A DNA stretch of 64,000 nucleotides from Lotus japonicus (GCF_012489685.1 NC_080043.1:38703127-38767126), one strand, 5' to 3'; counted from the stretch's first letter, positions 24,389-35,700 are shown. Numbers and translations are program-made. Notes: generated by a model from the letters alone, not told the origin.

Positions 24389-24476
24389 ATAATATTAACT
24401 TTTTATTGTGAGAAAAATACCGTTTGAATATAAGAGTTTTGTCAAGGAATATATGCAGCAATGACTACTAAATTAT

Positions 24477-24589
24477 ATGTTATTGTCAAGGCACTTTTGT
24501 AAGGCTAGGTCCTTGGGTACAGAAGTTTATCCTCATTGGTTAAAGCTTGCGGGAAAATTGCATAAGTTTATGTTTGGATTTTGGGTAGG
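24477..24589 (+). pseudogene. Left half of an ORF split by the Ty3 insertion
   Basis: The frame MLLSRHFCKARSLGTEVYPH ... KFMFGFWVG runs into the TSD GTAGG. If the 11.1-kb element and one TSD copy are ignored, the frame continues at 35701 as SGALLSCVPPMRKTYGVI and stops after FWI, giving about 65 codons. I do not recognise the family. It may be an exon piece or chance; the uninterrupted join across the insertion is the only support. Confidence 0.3.
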
Positions 24590-25295
24590 TGTAAGGCCCA
24601 AGTTTTTAAACTTATGCCAAGTAAATAGAATCCTATTCACGATTAGGGTTGATGTATCGTGAAAGGAAACCTGAACTAGAGTTTACCAAATGAAATAAAT
24701 TTATGAAGGAGAAAGTTCAGGAAAAGTCTAAGGATTGTACCAAAGTCGATAAAAGTTATAGCCCGATCGTTACACGCTTAAACCTAGGTCAGAAACCCTA
24801 GTATATAGCTAGTTTTCACTTATAGGCACGATGGAAGTTAATTCCAAAAATCTTCAGAGAAATGTTAGACCTTCTCTTATTCATTGTATGACAATCGTTT
24901 CGAGGCGAAACTCTAGAATCTACGAACGTCCGATTCCAATCATCGGAAGTTTGCCGAAACCGAAACCCTGGTATTTCAAAACCCTAGAATCACCCGACAA
25001 TGAAGACTTTTTCTATTCGGAACATCAAATGAAGACTCCACACGCGTACACCCATTTCTCTTGATGATTTCAATCTTTCTTCAGAAGGAAGTTTTCTATT
25101 CCGACATCTGATGCAAAAAGCAACTTATCGGGTAAAATAGTTTTATACCGGTTTTGCATTAGTCGCCAAAAATACAAGGAGACCTCATTTTAGTTTTGGA
25201 ATTCTTTCGCCAAAACCTATCTTAGAATTCACGGAGAATGAAGCCGGAAAAATCAGATTCGCGAAACTTTCATTTTCCCGCGTTTTGCCAACCTC

Positions 25296-25304
25296 TATAT
25301 ATAG
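25296..25304 (+). promoter_or_regulatory. LTR TATA box
   Basis: TATATATAG lies shortly after TTTCATTTTCCCGCG, the same block as in the LTR at 3139. An identical copy lies in the 3' LTR at 32360-32368. Confidence 0.65.
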
Positions 25305-26888
25305 CAAGAAAGGTGAGAAAAATCACAAAAACTCCTCAATTTTCTCTCCAAGGCCGCGAGCTCCATAGAAGGAAGAGGAAGAAGAGATTTTGTTCAATCC
25401 TTGCTTGATCGTCGATTAATCAGTTGCTACTTCAAGGTTTCGAGGTATAGTCGCTAATCCTTACCTCTGATCGCTTTTTCCATAGCTTTTATGTAGACTT
25501 TTCTGAGCTGATAGTTTTGAGGTTTTTGCAAAACTATCCTGAATATTTCATTTTTGATTCTAAACATCTTCCTTACGTGCCCAAGATCATTTCTGTCGGA
25601 TTAGTTTTTCCGTTATGTCGCCGAAATTCCGCCGGAATCAATTTATGCCTCAAATACCCATTTTTGGAGTAAAGCTTCGTCTTTTGGGCTGAAAACTATC
25701 GCCTTAGCTTAGTGCTAGTAGGATTAGTTGTCATAAACGTCGTTAGTGACGTCCCTGTCAAATTTTCTTTTTGAGATTTCAGTTTTGAAATTCTAAGTTA
25801 AAAATCATGACCAAAATACCCCTGCGACAGTTTTTGATCCGATAATTTTTCCGAGTTTAGAATACCCTTAGTTACGGCTAATGATAGCATAGGAACCAAG
25901 TTTGATCGAAGAAAAATCGAGCCCCACAATTACCAAAAGTGGCCGAGCCCTTTAAGGGGGGAGGAGGAAAATTCCTTTTCCGAAAACTTGTCCTTTCGCG
26001 CTAGATTATCGTACCTCGGAGTATATACTACTTCGTGTAACCTTAGTAAGTATTGATAGCTTAGTTTCCGATAGATTCTGATAGTATTCTGTGGTTTTAC
26101 TTTAAAGGTGCTTTTGAGGAATTTCCTGAGGAGCAACGCTTTGCTTGTGAGGTAGAGTTCGAAGATCACTCTGGAGAACCTACAGGTGAGGGCTTCTCAC
26201 TGAATCTCTAGTTAATGCTTAGGGTCGATGCGTTCGACATTGATTTACTATTTATGCACTTGGTTGTGTTTTGATTGGAAAAATGTTTTCTGAGGCTTCG
26301 GTTGACAATGTAGATGATTCATCTACTACTATGTTTTTGAGATTGTCTTACATGCTATGTGCTATGTGGGTAATTTAGGATGTGTGATGCATGCTTTATA
26401 TGCTAAGTGCTACGTGGTTATTGCATAATATGTTGATATATGACATGTTGGTTGATTGTGCCGCGTTAATTATGCCTTTGCAATGAAATCTGTGTTTCTG
26501 AGTAGTGAGAATAGCGGGCAGGTCATGCCGATTTTATTTTGAGAGTTTTGAGAAAGTTTGATAGGACGAATGAGATTCGGACCTTGTTATGGTGTTTCAT
26601 GGATCGAGACATTCTCTGGTGTCATTTGGGGATTAGGAGATCCCGAGAACTTATAAGATTTGTGATAAGACTAAAAGGATATTATTTTGTAAAGAAAACT
26701 CATAAGACATTAAACAACCTCTAAATCTTCAAATAATGATATTAAACTCGAAAGGAAGCTTTGGATGCAAATCTTAGTTTTGGAAAGCGAGAAGTGTCGT
26801 CGGATCCAAGTGTTGAGAATGTTAAGAAGTTCTGAGTATGTTGATACTCCTTCGCTCTTTGAGCAGTTTGTATAGCCATCCAAGGGAT

Positions 26889-28102
26889 TGTAAGATCAAG
26901 TTTTGATCTAGTAGTACAACTCTATGTTTTGATGATTACAAGTTAACCTTTTGATACGAACAATTGTGGTACTCTAACGTGTTTTTCTGAGTGTGCTATT
27001 TACAGGCTCTGACCTCAACTCAATCTCACACAAATCAGAAGCACTGTGTATAAAGAGTGACCCAAGCAACGCTTTCGCATTCACCATGTTCAGTATGAAC
27101 AGTGGAAAAGCTTCAGAAGTTCTGAAGTTATACAAACTCTGATGTGGACTCAGTCGCTAGAAGCTCTGAAGATCCAGAAGTTCTGATAACCAAGAAACAC
27201 TGAAGGTTCAGATGTTCTGATGGTGTAGAAGACTCTGAAGATCCAGAAGCTGAATAGTGGAATCTCTGAAGTCCAGAAGCAAGAAACTCTGAAGGCCATG
27301 TTCTTCCCTCTGAGTTCAGAATCAGAAGATACAATGGTCAGAGGATCTGTGCTTTCCCTCTGACTCTGATCAACCGGCTTCACAAGTTCCAATACGAAGC
27401 ATTCCTCTGATCAGAAGTCTCCTAGGTTTAAAGGTCGCGTCGCTATCCAAGTACAAAAGCAACTGTACCTTCCTGACGACCTACCTAACGTTCTCAGCCA
27501 CAGCAGAAGCTGGATTTTCCAGAACTGCCCTCCAACGGTAGCATTTCCCATGCATCGCTCAACCCTAATCCTTGGAGTATATAAAGAGGCTGAAGACTGA
27601 AAGAAACGGCTAAAAAGAAGAAGCATTCACATACGCAAGACATATTCGAAAATCTTCTAAGTTTTCTTTCATCTGAAATTCATTGAGTTTACTATTAGCT
27701 TTTTAGAAGCAAATCTCTTGTAAACGATTCTTTGATAAACAGTTTGTTTAGTTCCTTTAGGAGATCAAGGTTGATCGGATCCTAGAGAAGACTAAGAAAG
27801 TGAATCTTAGTGTGAGCTAAATCAGTGTAATTGTTAGTCACTTGTAGGTTTCAAGTGCAGTTGTAACTCTTACCTGATTAGTGGATTGCCTTCATTCTAA
27901 GAAGGAAGAAATCACCTTAACGGGTGGACTGGAGTAGCTTGAGTGATTTATCAAGTGAAGCAGGATAAAATCCTTGTGTGCTTTTCTATCTCTTATCTTT
28001 AGCACTTAAGTTCTCGAAAGATTTGTCAAAATCTTTAAGGTGGAAGTTTTATACTGAAAACGTTATTCAAACCCCCCCTTTCTACCGTTTTTCATACCTT
28101 CA
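26889..28102 (+). repeat. Nested solo LTR, Ty1/copia (SIRE/Maximus-like)
   Basis: Starts TGTAAGATCAAGTTTTGATC, ends CATACCTTCA, flanked by TSD GGGAT (26884-26888, 28103-28107). It is absent from the corresponding place of the 3' LTR (33945-33955), so that copy shows the empty site. The end region (attcaaacccccc then a poly-T-like run) resembles SIRE/Maximus copia LTRs; the lineage is inferred. It contains many short repeats around tctgaagatccagaag (27100-27420). Confidence 0.92.
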
Positions 28103-28119
28103 GGGATGTGCCGAGAAGC

Positions 28120-28473
28120 TTCACTGAGGCGTGAGACCTTGTGAATGCGTGATACTCCACTGAGGCGTGAGACCTTGTGGAAAGCATGGATCTTCACTGA
28201 TGCGTGAGACCTCGTGAACAGCATGAAGCTTCACTGAGGCGTGAGACCTTGTGAATGCGTGATACTTCACTGAGGCGTGAGACCTTGTGGAAAGCATGGA
28301 TCTTCACTGAGGCGTGAGACCTCGTGAATAGCATGGAACTTCACTGAAGCGTGAGACTTCGTGCAAGTGTGTAAATTCACTGGGGCGTGAGACCCCGTGA
28401 AAGCATAAAACTTCACTGAAGCGTGAGACTTTGTGAATGTGCGAGACTCCACTGAAGCGTGAGACTTCGTGAA
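28120..28473 (+). repeat. Ten-unit stem-loop array in 5' LTR
   Basis: All ten units keep the loop CGTGAGA. The arms vary together: CACTGAGG with CCTTGTG or CCTCGTG, CACTGAAG with CTTCGTG or CTTTGTG, and CACTGGGG with CCCCGTG (28378-28399). Each left arm has one bulged T. Outer pairs also switch, TTCAC/GTGAA (28120) versus TCCAC/GTGGA (28156). Units 3, 7 and 10 have single mismatches. Confidence 0.9.
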
Positions 28474-29854
28474 AGCATTGATGACTCGAAGAGTTATTGT
28501 GAGTGGTTGCACTCATTTTACGATTAATTGTATTTTGTCGCAGAATCGACTTTTACCTTAGGGTAAGCTTTTAGAGACATTAATTTAGCTAGAACACGTG
28601 GCGACGTGTCGAGTGAGGTCGGAGACGTTGTTTGGCTAATCGCATTGCATTCATGCATACATAGGAGGTTAATACACGGCGTGATACCGGACCTCGGTGA
28701 ATTTCAAAATGTCGTCGGTTTCCAAAATGGTCGTAAGACCCGGAATGCCGTGTAAGAGCGTTTGTAGACGACTCTTGTAGCAGACCGAAATGGCAGACCT
28801 ACGGGTTACGGCTGATCTGACTACCATTGTTGTTGGAGTAAGAGGCACACGGGCAGAAATGGTCCCACCGTTGCTGGTGCTAGGATTGATCCGTTGATGT
28901 CCATCCGTTTCCGGAATGCATTTGGTTAACTGGGTTAACCGTCATATCATTTCATGCAACATGCATACTGACTTAGTTGCTGAGTGTGATTGATAATTGT
29001 TAATCTTATCTGATGCACGCTATTTGTTATTACTGTCTTTTATATTCATTATGGAATATGCAACCCTAGGATGTTATCCCTAGCTATAAGCCTAAGTGGC
29101 TATTCTATTATCTGTATCTATCCGTGCTATTGTTTACATAATTCTTTGGAGTTGACCCTCGCGTCTTCTGTGTGTGCTTTGGCGGACTACGCCCTTTGTC
29201 AGATGTCCATGGCGGACTAGTTCATGATGGTTCACCCTTCGGGGGGGAACTAGGTGGGAGATGCTGGAACAGGAGCGCATCGCGGTAGCGAGAGGAGGGC
29301 GGATGGTGTACATAGACTAGGTCGTTCTGGATTTCGAATTCGGACGACGATCATGCTAGCATGTAGGTTTTAGTGCTGGCGTGAGCTCCTTGAGATGGGA
29401 TTAGTGTAGGAGTAGAGTCTTAGCTCTGAACATCATTTGTTTCCTTTGGGGACAGGGTAGTTTCCCGCCGATAGCTTTTTGTGTGATTTCTCTACGGAAA
29501 TCACAGAGAGTTGCTTGGACTAGGGGGTCTTGTTTTAGGCCGTTTGGGCTGACTTATTCTTATTTTGAGGGACAGTGTTGCAGACACTTGACCTTTCTTT
29601 TGGATTGTACCTTTTTCCTACGGGCGTTACTCTCTTTTACTTTCCGTCACTGGAGGTTACTCGTGACGAGGTTGGGTACTTACGGCGGGGGCTGTAATTA
29701 TTAATGCATATTAGTTTTGTTATCTTTCGCATTTGCGTTTTGTTTATTTCAGTCTTGTCTATTTGTATCATCGAAAAAAAATATTCACGTTTTTCCGCTT
29801 AAACTTTATTTTTGGTTACTAAAGTGACGCCACCGAAATCGGGGTGTTACATTG

Positions 29855-29866
29855 TGGTATCAGAGC
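29855..29866 (+). other. Primer binding site (tRNA-iMet type)
   Basis: TGGTATCAGAGC begins three bases after the 5' LTR end. Confidence 0.95.
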
Positions 29867-30063
29867 ACGGTCGAGTCTTTCGGGAGTTGTTGGGGAATAG
29901 GTCTTCTGTGCTAGGTTGTGTGACTCTACAAAGAGTGAAAATTGATTGTCTGCAAGCGATTTTTCGCTTAGAATTGATTGAAGTTATTGCTTAATCATAT
30001 TGTATAGTTATACTAGATGCTATCTTATGATGAGTATTAACTGTTTGTTTAACTTAACAGAAC

Positions 30064-31257
30064 ATGGTGAACACTAACCAGTTAGCTGAGATGATGGCCA
30101 CTATGGCCCAAGCTGTGACGGCACAAGCGAACGATAACGCTATGAGGCGTGCTGCTGAAGAAGCACGTGATCAGCATCAGCGCCAGAGGGAAGTAACTCT
30201 GGACCAGAACAAAGGCCTGAATCATTTCAGGAGGCAAAACCCACCAAAGTTCTCTGGTGGTACTGACCCAGACACAGCGGATCTCTGGATCCAGGAAGTC
30301 GAGAAGATTTTCGATGTTTTGCAAACTGTTGAGGGTGCCAAGGTAGGCATGGCAACTTACTTGTTGCTGGGTGATGCTGAGTACTGGTGGAGAGGCACCA
30401 GGGGGATTATGGAAGCTAATCAGGAGGAGATCAACTGGAACTCCTTTCGAACTGCGTTCTTGGAAAAGTATTTTCCAACAAGTGCTCGGGATGAGCGGGA
30501 GGCACAGTTTCTGACACTCCGACAGGGAGGTATGTCCGTGCCGGAATTTGCTTCCAAGTTGGAATCTCTTGCGAAGCATTTTCAATTCTTCAATGATCAT
30601 GTTGATGAGCGCTACATGTGTAAGCGCTTTGTTAATGGACTGAGGCCTGATATTGAGGACTCAATGAGGCCGCTGGGAATCATGCGTTTCCAGTCTTTGG
30701 TTGAGAAAGCCACGGAGGTGGAGCTGATGAAGAATATGAGGTTGAACCGTGCTGGAACTGGAGGGCCGATGAGATCAGGTTCTCAAAATTTTCAAGACAT
30801 AGGGAAATTTCAGAGCGGGAGGCCATATCAGCGTCCTGCTAAAAAAGGGTTTACTTCAGGATCTTACAGACCCATGACGGGTACTGCTGGTGGTTCTGGA
30901 GATCGGACTTTGAACAGGGAGATGACCTGTTTCAGATGTGGGAAGCCGGGGCACTATGCTAATGCTTGTCCCGACACGAGGCCCAAATGCTTTAATTGTA
31001 ACAAAATGGGGCATAATGCCGGTCAGTGCAGAGCACCCAAGACGGAGCCAACCGTGAACACTGCTCGTGGAAAGCGTCCTGCGGCTAAAGCAAGAGTTTA
31101 CACCATGGACGGTGAGAGAGCTGAGGGGTTTGTCAGAGGAGAGCGCAAGAACGATGGCAACCTTCTAACCATTCTTTCTCATTCTAGTATAATATGTTTC
31201 ATTACTCTCGTAGCGTGTGCAAACACACCTAACTTACTTATACTGTCTGAGCTTTGA
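30064..31257 (+). CDS. Ty3 Gag polyprotein with protease stub, 397 aa, intact
   Basis: Gag forms the particle that packages element RNA in the cytoplasm. Residues ~1-60 are a Gln/Arg-rich leader, ~60-230 the retrotransposon gag domain (DAEYWWRGTRGIMEAN, FRTAFLEKYF, CKRFVNGLR), and ~305-345 two CCHC knuckles (CFRCGKPGHYANAC, CFNCNKMGHNAGQC). The last ~45 residues are a protease beginning (GNLLTILSHSS) whose DSGA active site is lost and which ends at a TGA. The ATG is the first after the leader and aligns with the ATG at 207 of the older copy. No stop interrupts Gag, unlike the copy at 207-1273. A full pol is missing downstream. It is probably translatable and may act with enzymes supplied in trans. 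Confidence 0.92.
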   Translation: MVNTNQLAEMMATMAQAVTAQANDNAMRRAAEEARDQHQRQREVTLDQNKGLNHFRRQNPPKFSGGTDPDTADLWIQEVEKIFDVLQTVEGAKVGMATYLLLGDAEYWWRGTRGIMEANQEEINWNSFRTAFLEKYFPTSARDEREAQFLTLRQGGMSVPEFASKLESLAKHFQFFNDHVDERYMCKRFVNGLRPDIEDSMRPLGIMRFQSLVEKATEVELMKNMRLNRAGTGGPMRSGSQNFQDIGKFQSGRPYQRPAKKGFTSGSYRPMTGTAGGSGDRTLNREMTCFRCGKPGHYANACPDTRPKCFNCNKMGHNAGQCRAPKTEPTVNTARGKRPAAKARVYTMDGERAEGFVRGERKNDGNLLTILSHSSIICFITLVACANTPNLLILSEL

Positions 31258-31635
31258 CCTTATAGTTAGTACACCTATTAAGACTTTACTCAGTTATTGC
31301 TCGTGTTTAAACTATAGAAGTACACGAAGTTTAGGATAACATGCTAAGCCTAGGAAGTAGTCTTCCACCGATGCATCTAAAACGGAAGTATATTGCGGAT
31401 CCGACACATGTTATCGAGCTGGATGACATTAAGTTGAAGGATGATCTGTCTTTCGAGACACCGCCAATTAGCATTGGTGACACCAGGATAAAACATTGAG
31501 AGGAAAAGAGATCGAGTTAGTGAAAGTCATTTGGAATAAAGGACACCGGTGAGGCGACATGGGAGCTGAAAGAGAAGATTCAAGAACAGTATCCAGAACT
31601 TTTTACTAACCCTTAAGTTTCGAGGTCGAAACTTT
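31258..31635 (+). pseudogene. Integrase C-terminal scrap of Ty3 element
   Basis: Near 31391 one frame reads ADPTHVIELDDIKLKDDLSF then ETPPISIGDTRIKH and a stop, followed out of frame by an ATWELKEKI-like piece. This is the end of a Ty3 integrase, joined to protease remnants by deletion of the rest of pol. The equivalent junction in the first element is different. Confidence 0.65.
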
Positions 31636-31653
31636 CTTTTTGGAGGGTAGTAA
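31636..31653 (+). other. Polypurine tract
   Basis: CTTTTTGGAGGGTAGTAA lies directly before the 3' LTR. Confidence 0.75.
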
Positions 31654-34600
31654 TGTAAGGCCCAAGTTTTTAAACTTATGCCAAGTAAATAGAATCCTAT
31701 TCACGATTAGGGTTGATGTATCGTGAAAGGAAACCTGAACTAGAGTTTACCAAATGAAATAAATTTATGAAGGAGAAAGTTCAGGAAAAGTCTAAGGATT
31801 GTACCAAAGTCGATAAAAGTTATAGCACGATCGTTACACGCTTAAACCTAGGTCAGAAACCCTAGTATATAGCTAGTTTTCACTTATAGGCACGATGGAA
31901 GTTAATTCCAAAAATCTTCAGAGAAATGTTAGAACTTCTCTTATTCATTGTATGACAATCGTTTCAAGGCGAAAATCTAGAATCTACGAACGTCCGATTC
32001 CAATCATCGGAAGTTTGCCGAAACCGAAACCCTGGTATTTCAAAACCCTAGAATCACCCGACAATGAAGACTTTTTCTATTCGGAACATCAAATGAAGAC
32101 TCCACACGCGTACACCCATTTCTCTTGATGATTTCAATCTTTCTTTAGAAGGAAGTTTTCTATTCCGACATCTGATGCAAAAAGCAACTTATCGGGTAAA
32201 ATTGTTTTATACCGGTTTTGCATTAGTCGCCAAAAATACAAGGAGACCTCATTTTAGTTTTGGAATTCTTTCGCCAAAACCTATCTTAGAATTCACGGAG
32301 AATGAAGCCGGAAAAATCAGATTCGCGAAACTTTCATTTTCCCGCGTTTTGCCAACCTCTATATATAGCAAGAAAGGTGAGAAAAATCACAAAAACTCCT
32401 CCATTTTCTCTCCAAGGCCGCGAGCTCCATAGAAGGAAGAGGAAGAAGAGATTTTGTTCAATCCTTGCTTGATCGTCGATTAATCAGTTGCTACTTCAAG
32501 GTTTCGAGGTATAGTCGCTAATCCTTACCTCTGATCGCTTTTTCCATAGCTTTTATGTAGACTTTTCTGAGCTGATAGTTTTGAGGTTTTTGCAAAACTA
32601 TCCTGAATATTTCATTTTTGATTCTAAACATCTTCCTTACGTGCCCAAGATCATTTCTGTCGGATTAGTTTTTCCGTTATGTCGCCGAAATTCCGCCGGA
32701 ATCAATTTATGCCTCAAATACCCATTTTTGGAGTAAAGCTTCGTCTTTTGGGCTGAAAACTATCGCCTTAGCTTAGTGCTAGTAGGATTAGTTGTCATAA
32801 ACGTCGTTAGTGACGTCCCTGTCAAATTTTCTTTTTGGGATTTCAGTTTTGAAATTCTAAGTTAAAAATCATGACCAAAATACCCGTGCGACAGTTTTTG
32901 ATCCGATAATTTTTCCGAGTTTAGAATACCCTTAGTTACGGCTAATGATAGCATAGGAACCAAGTTTGATCGAAGAAAAATCGAGCCCCACAATTACCAA
33001 AAGTGGCCGAGCCCTTTAAGGGGGGAGGAGGAAAATTCCTTTTCCGAAAACTTGTCCTTTCGCGCTAGATTATCGTACCTCGGAGTATATACTACTTCGT
33101 GTAACCTTAGTAAGTATTGATAGCTTAGTTTCCGATAGATTCTGATAGTATTCTGTGGTTTTACTTTAAAGGTGCTTTTGAGGAATTTCCTGAGGAGCAA
33201 CGCTTTGCTTGTGAGGAAGAGTTCGAAGATCACTCTGGAGAACCTACAGGTGAGGGCTTCTCACTGAATCTCTAGTTAATGCTTAGGGTCGATGCGTTCG
33301 ACATTGATTTACTGTTTATGCACTTGGTTGTATTTTGATTGGAAAAATGTTTTCTGAGGCTTCGGCTGACAATGTAGATGATTCATCTACTACTATGTTT
33401 TTGAGATTGTCTTACATGCTATGTGCTATGTGGGTAATTTAGGATGTGTGATGCATGCTTTATATGCTAAGTGCTACGTGGTTATTGCATAATATGTTGA
33501 TATATGACATGTTGGTTGATTGTGCCGCGTTAATTATGCCTTTGCAATGAAATCTGTGTTTCTGAGTAGTGAGAATAGCGGGCAGGTCATGCCGATTTTA
33601 TTTTGAGAGTTTTGAGAAAGTTTGATAGGACGAATGAGATTCGGACCTTGTTATGGTGTTTCATGGATCGAGACATTCTCTGGTGTCATTTGGGGATTAG
33701 GAGATCCCGAGAACTTATAAGATTTGCGATAAGACTAAAAGGATATTATTTTGTAAAGAAAACTCATAAGACATTAAAAAACCTCTAAATCTTCAAATAA
33801 TGATATTAAACTCGAAAGGAAGCTTTGGATGCAAATCTTAGTTTTGGAAAGCGAGAAGTGTCGTCGGATCCAAGTGTTGAGAATGTTAAGAAGTTCTGAG
33901 TATGTTGATACTCCTTCGCTCTTTGAGCAGTTTGTTTAGCCATCCAAGGGATGTGCCGAGAAGCTTCACTGAGGCGTGAGACCTTGTGAATGCGTGATAC
34001 TCCACTGAGGCGTGAGACCTTGTGGAAAGCATGGATCTTCACTGAGGCGTGAGACCTCGTGAACAGCATGAAGCTTCACTGAGGCGTGAGACCTTATGAA
34101 TGCGTGATACTTCACTGAGGCGTGAGACCTTGTGGAAAGCATGGATCTTCACTGAGGCGTGAGACCTCGTGAATAGCATGGAACTTCACTGAAGCGTGAG
34201 ACTTCGTGCAAGTGTGTAAATTCACTGGGGCGTGAGACCCCGTGAAAGCATAAAACTTCACTGAAGCGTGAGACTTTGTGAATGTGCGAGACTCCACTGA
34301 AGCGTGAGACTTCGTGAGAGCATTGATGACTCGAAGAGTTATCGTGAGTGGTTGCACTCATTTTACGATTAATTGTATTTTGTCGCAGAATCGACTTTTA
34401 CCTTAGGGTAAGCTTTTAGAGATATTAATTTAGCTAGAACACGTGGCGACGTGTCGAGTGAGGTCGGAGACGTTGTTTGGCTAATCGCATTGCATTCATG
34501 CATACATAGGAGGTTAATACACGGCGTGATACCGGACCTCGGTGAATTCCAAAATGTCGTCGGTTTCCAAAATGGTCATAAGACCCGGAATGCCGTGTAA

Positions 34601-35695
34601 GAGCGTTTGTAGACGACTCTTGTAGCAGACCGAAATGGCAGACCTACGGGTTACGGCTGATCTGACTACCGTTGTTGTTGGAGTAAGAGGCACGCGGGCA
34701 GAAATGGTCCCACCGTTGCTGGTGCTAGGATTGATCCGTTGATGTCCATCCGTTTCCGGAATACATTTGGTTAACTGGGTTAACCGTCATATCATTTCAT
34801 GCAACATGCATACTGACTTAGTTGCTGAGTGTGATTGATAATTGTTAATCTTATCTGATGCACGCTATTTGTTATTACTGTCTTTTATATTCATTATGGA
34901 ATATGCAACCCTAGGATGTTATCCCTAGCTATAAGCCTAAGTGGCTATTCTATTATCTGTATCTATCCGTGCTATTATTTACATAATTCTTTGGAGTTGA
35001 CCCTCGCGTCTTCTGTGTGTGCTTTGGCGGACTACGCCCTTTGTCAGATGTCCATGGCGGACTAGTTCATGATGGTTCACCCTTCGGGGGGAACTAGGTG
35101 GGAGATGCTGGAACAGGAGCGCATCGCGGTAGCGAGAGGAGGGCGGATGGTGTACATAGACTAGGTCGTTCTGGATTTCGAATTCGGACGACGATCATGC
35201 TAGCATGTAGGTTTTAGTGCTGGCGTGAGCTCCTCGAGATGGGATTAGTGTAGGAGTAGAGTCTTAGCTCTGAACATCATTTGTTTCCTTTGGGGACAGG
35301 GTAGTTTCCCGCCGATAGCTTTTTGTGTGATTTCTCTACGGAAATCACAGAGAGTTGGTTGGACTAGGGGGTCTTGTTTTAGGCTGTTTGGGCTGACTTA
35401 TTCTTATTTTGAGGGACAGTGTTGCAGACACTTGACCTTTCTTTTGGATTGTACCTTTTGCCTACGGGCGTTACTCTCTTTTACTTTCCGTCACTGGTGG
35501 TTACTCGTGACGAGGTTGGGTACTTACGGCGGGGGCTGTAATTATTAATGCATATTAGTTTTGTTATCTTTCGCATTTGCGTTTTATTTATTTCAGTCTT
35601 GTCTATATGTATCATCGAAAAAAAATATTCACGTTTTTCCGCTTAAACTTTATTTTTGGTTACTAAAGTGACGCCACCGAAATCGGGGTGTTACA
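31654..35695 (+). repeat. 3' LTR (4042 bp)
   Basis: Begins TGTAAGGCCCAAG and ends GGGGTGTTACA, followed by TSD GTAGG. It lacks the solo LTR found in the 5' copy. Its stem-loop array lies at 33964-34318. Confidence 0.95.
33964..34318 (+). repeat. Ten-unit stem-loop array in 3' LTR
   Basis: Same ten units as at 28120-28473, loop CGTGAGA in all. The third unit here is a perfect GAGG/CCTC stem, whereas the 5' LTR copy carries GATG. The fourth unit has CCTTATG in place of CCTTGTG. Confidence 0.9.
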
Positions 35696-35700
35696 GTAGG

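Larger units (their letters stand above)
21935..24390 (-). mobile_element. LINE with ORF1 and ORF2 pieces, reverse transcriptase missing
   Basis: Read on the minus strand, the order is ORF1 DUF4283 and zinc knuckle (24388-24010), a decayed middle, endonuclease C-terminal part (22809-22441), zf-RVT-like domain (22400-22250), then a (TAAA)n-type tail at 21940-21960. The order is that of a plant L1 LINE, but about 2 kb expected to encode reverse transcriptase between endonuclease and zf-RVT is gone. Confidence 0.75.
24590..29851 (+). repeat. 5' LTR (interrupted by solo LTR)
   Basis: 5262 bp including a 1214-bp nested solo LTR plus TSD; without it the length matches the 4042-bp 3' LTR. Contains a TATA box at 25296 and a ten-unit stem-loop array at 28120-28473. 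Confidence 0.95.
24590..35695 (+). mobile_element. Complete gag-only Ty3/gypsy retrotransposon
   Basis: The element starts TGTAAGGCCCAAG, ends CGGGGTGTTACA and is flanked by a perfect 5-bp TSD GTAGG (24585-24589, 35696-35700). Contents: 5' LTR 24590-29851 (with a nested solo LTR), primer site, Gag ORF 30064-31257, protease and integrase-tail scraps, polypurine tract, 3' LTR 31654-35695. The LTRs differ by roughly 35 bases in about 4 kb by eye (<1 percent), so insertion is recent. With pol absent but Gag open, it must have moved using another element's enzymes. Confidence 0.95.

Noticed and set aside
28120..28473. CRISPR-like array (regular repeats with spacers)
   Set aside because: Plant LTR context, units variable and palindromic, no unique spacers of constant length, no cas genes.
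28267..28516. Minus-strand frames with repeated SHASV/SRFSE peptides
   Set aside because: Same cause: tandem hairpin units in the LTR, mirrored at 34112-34361.
30082..30600. 172-codon minus-strand frame
   Set aside because: Shadow of the Gag coding strand.
31895..32128. 77-codon frame duplicated at 24831
   Set aside because: Lies in both LTRs upstream of the TATA box; no Ty3 protein is expected there, and the frame is short with no recognised domain. Kept only as LTR sequence.
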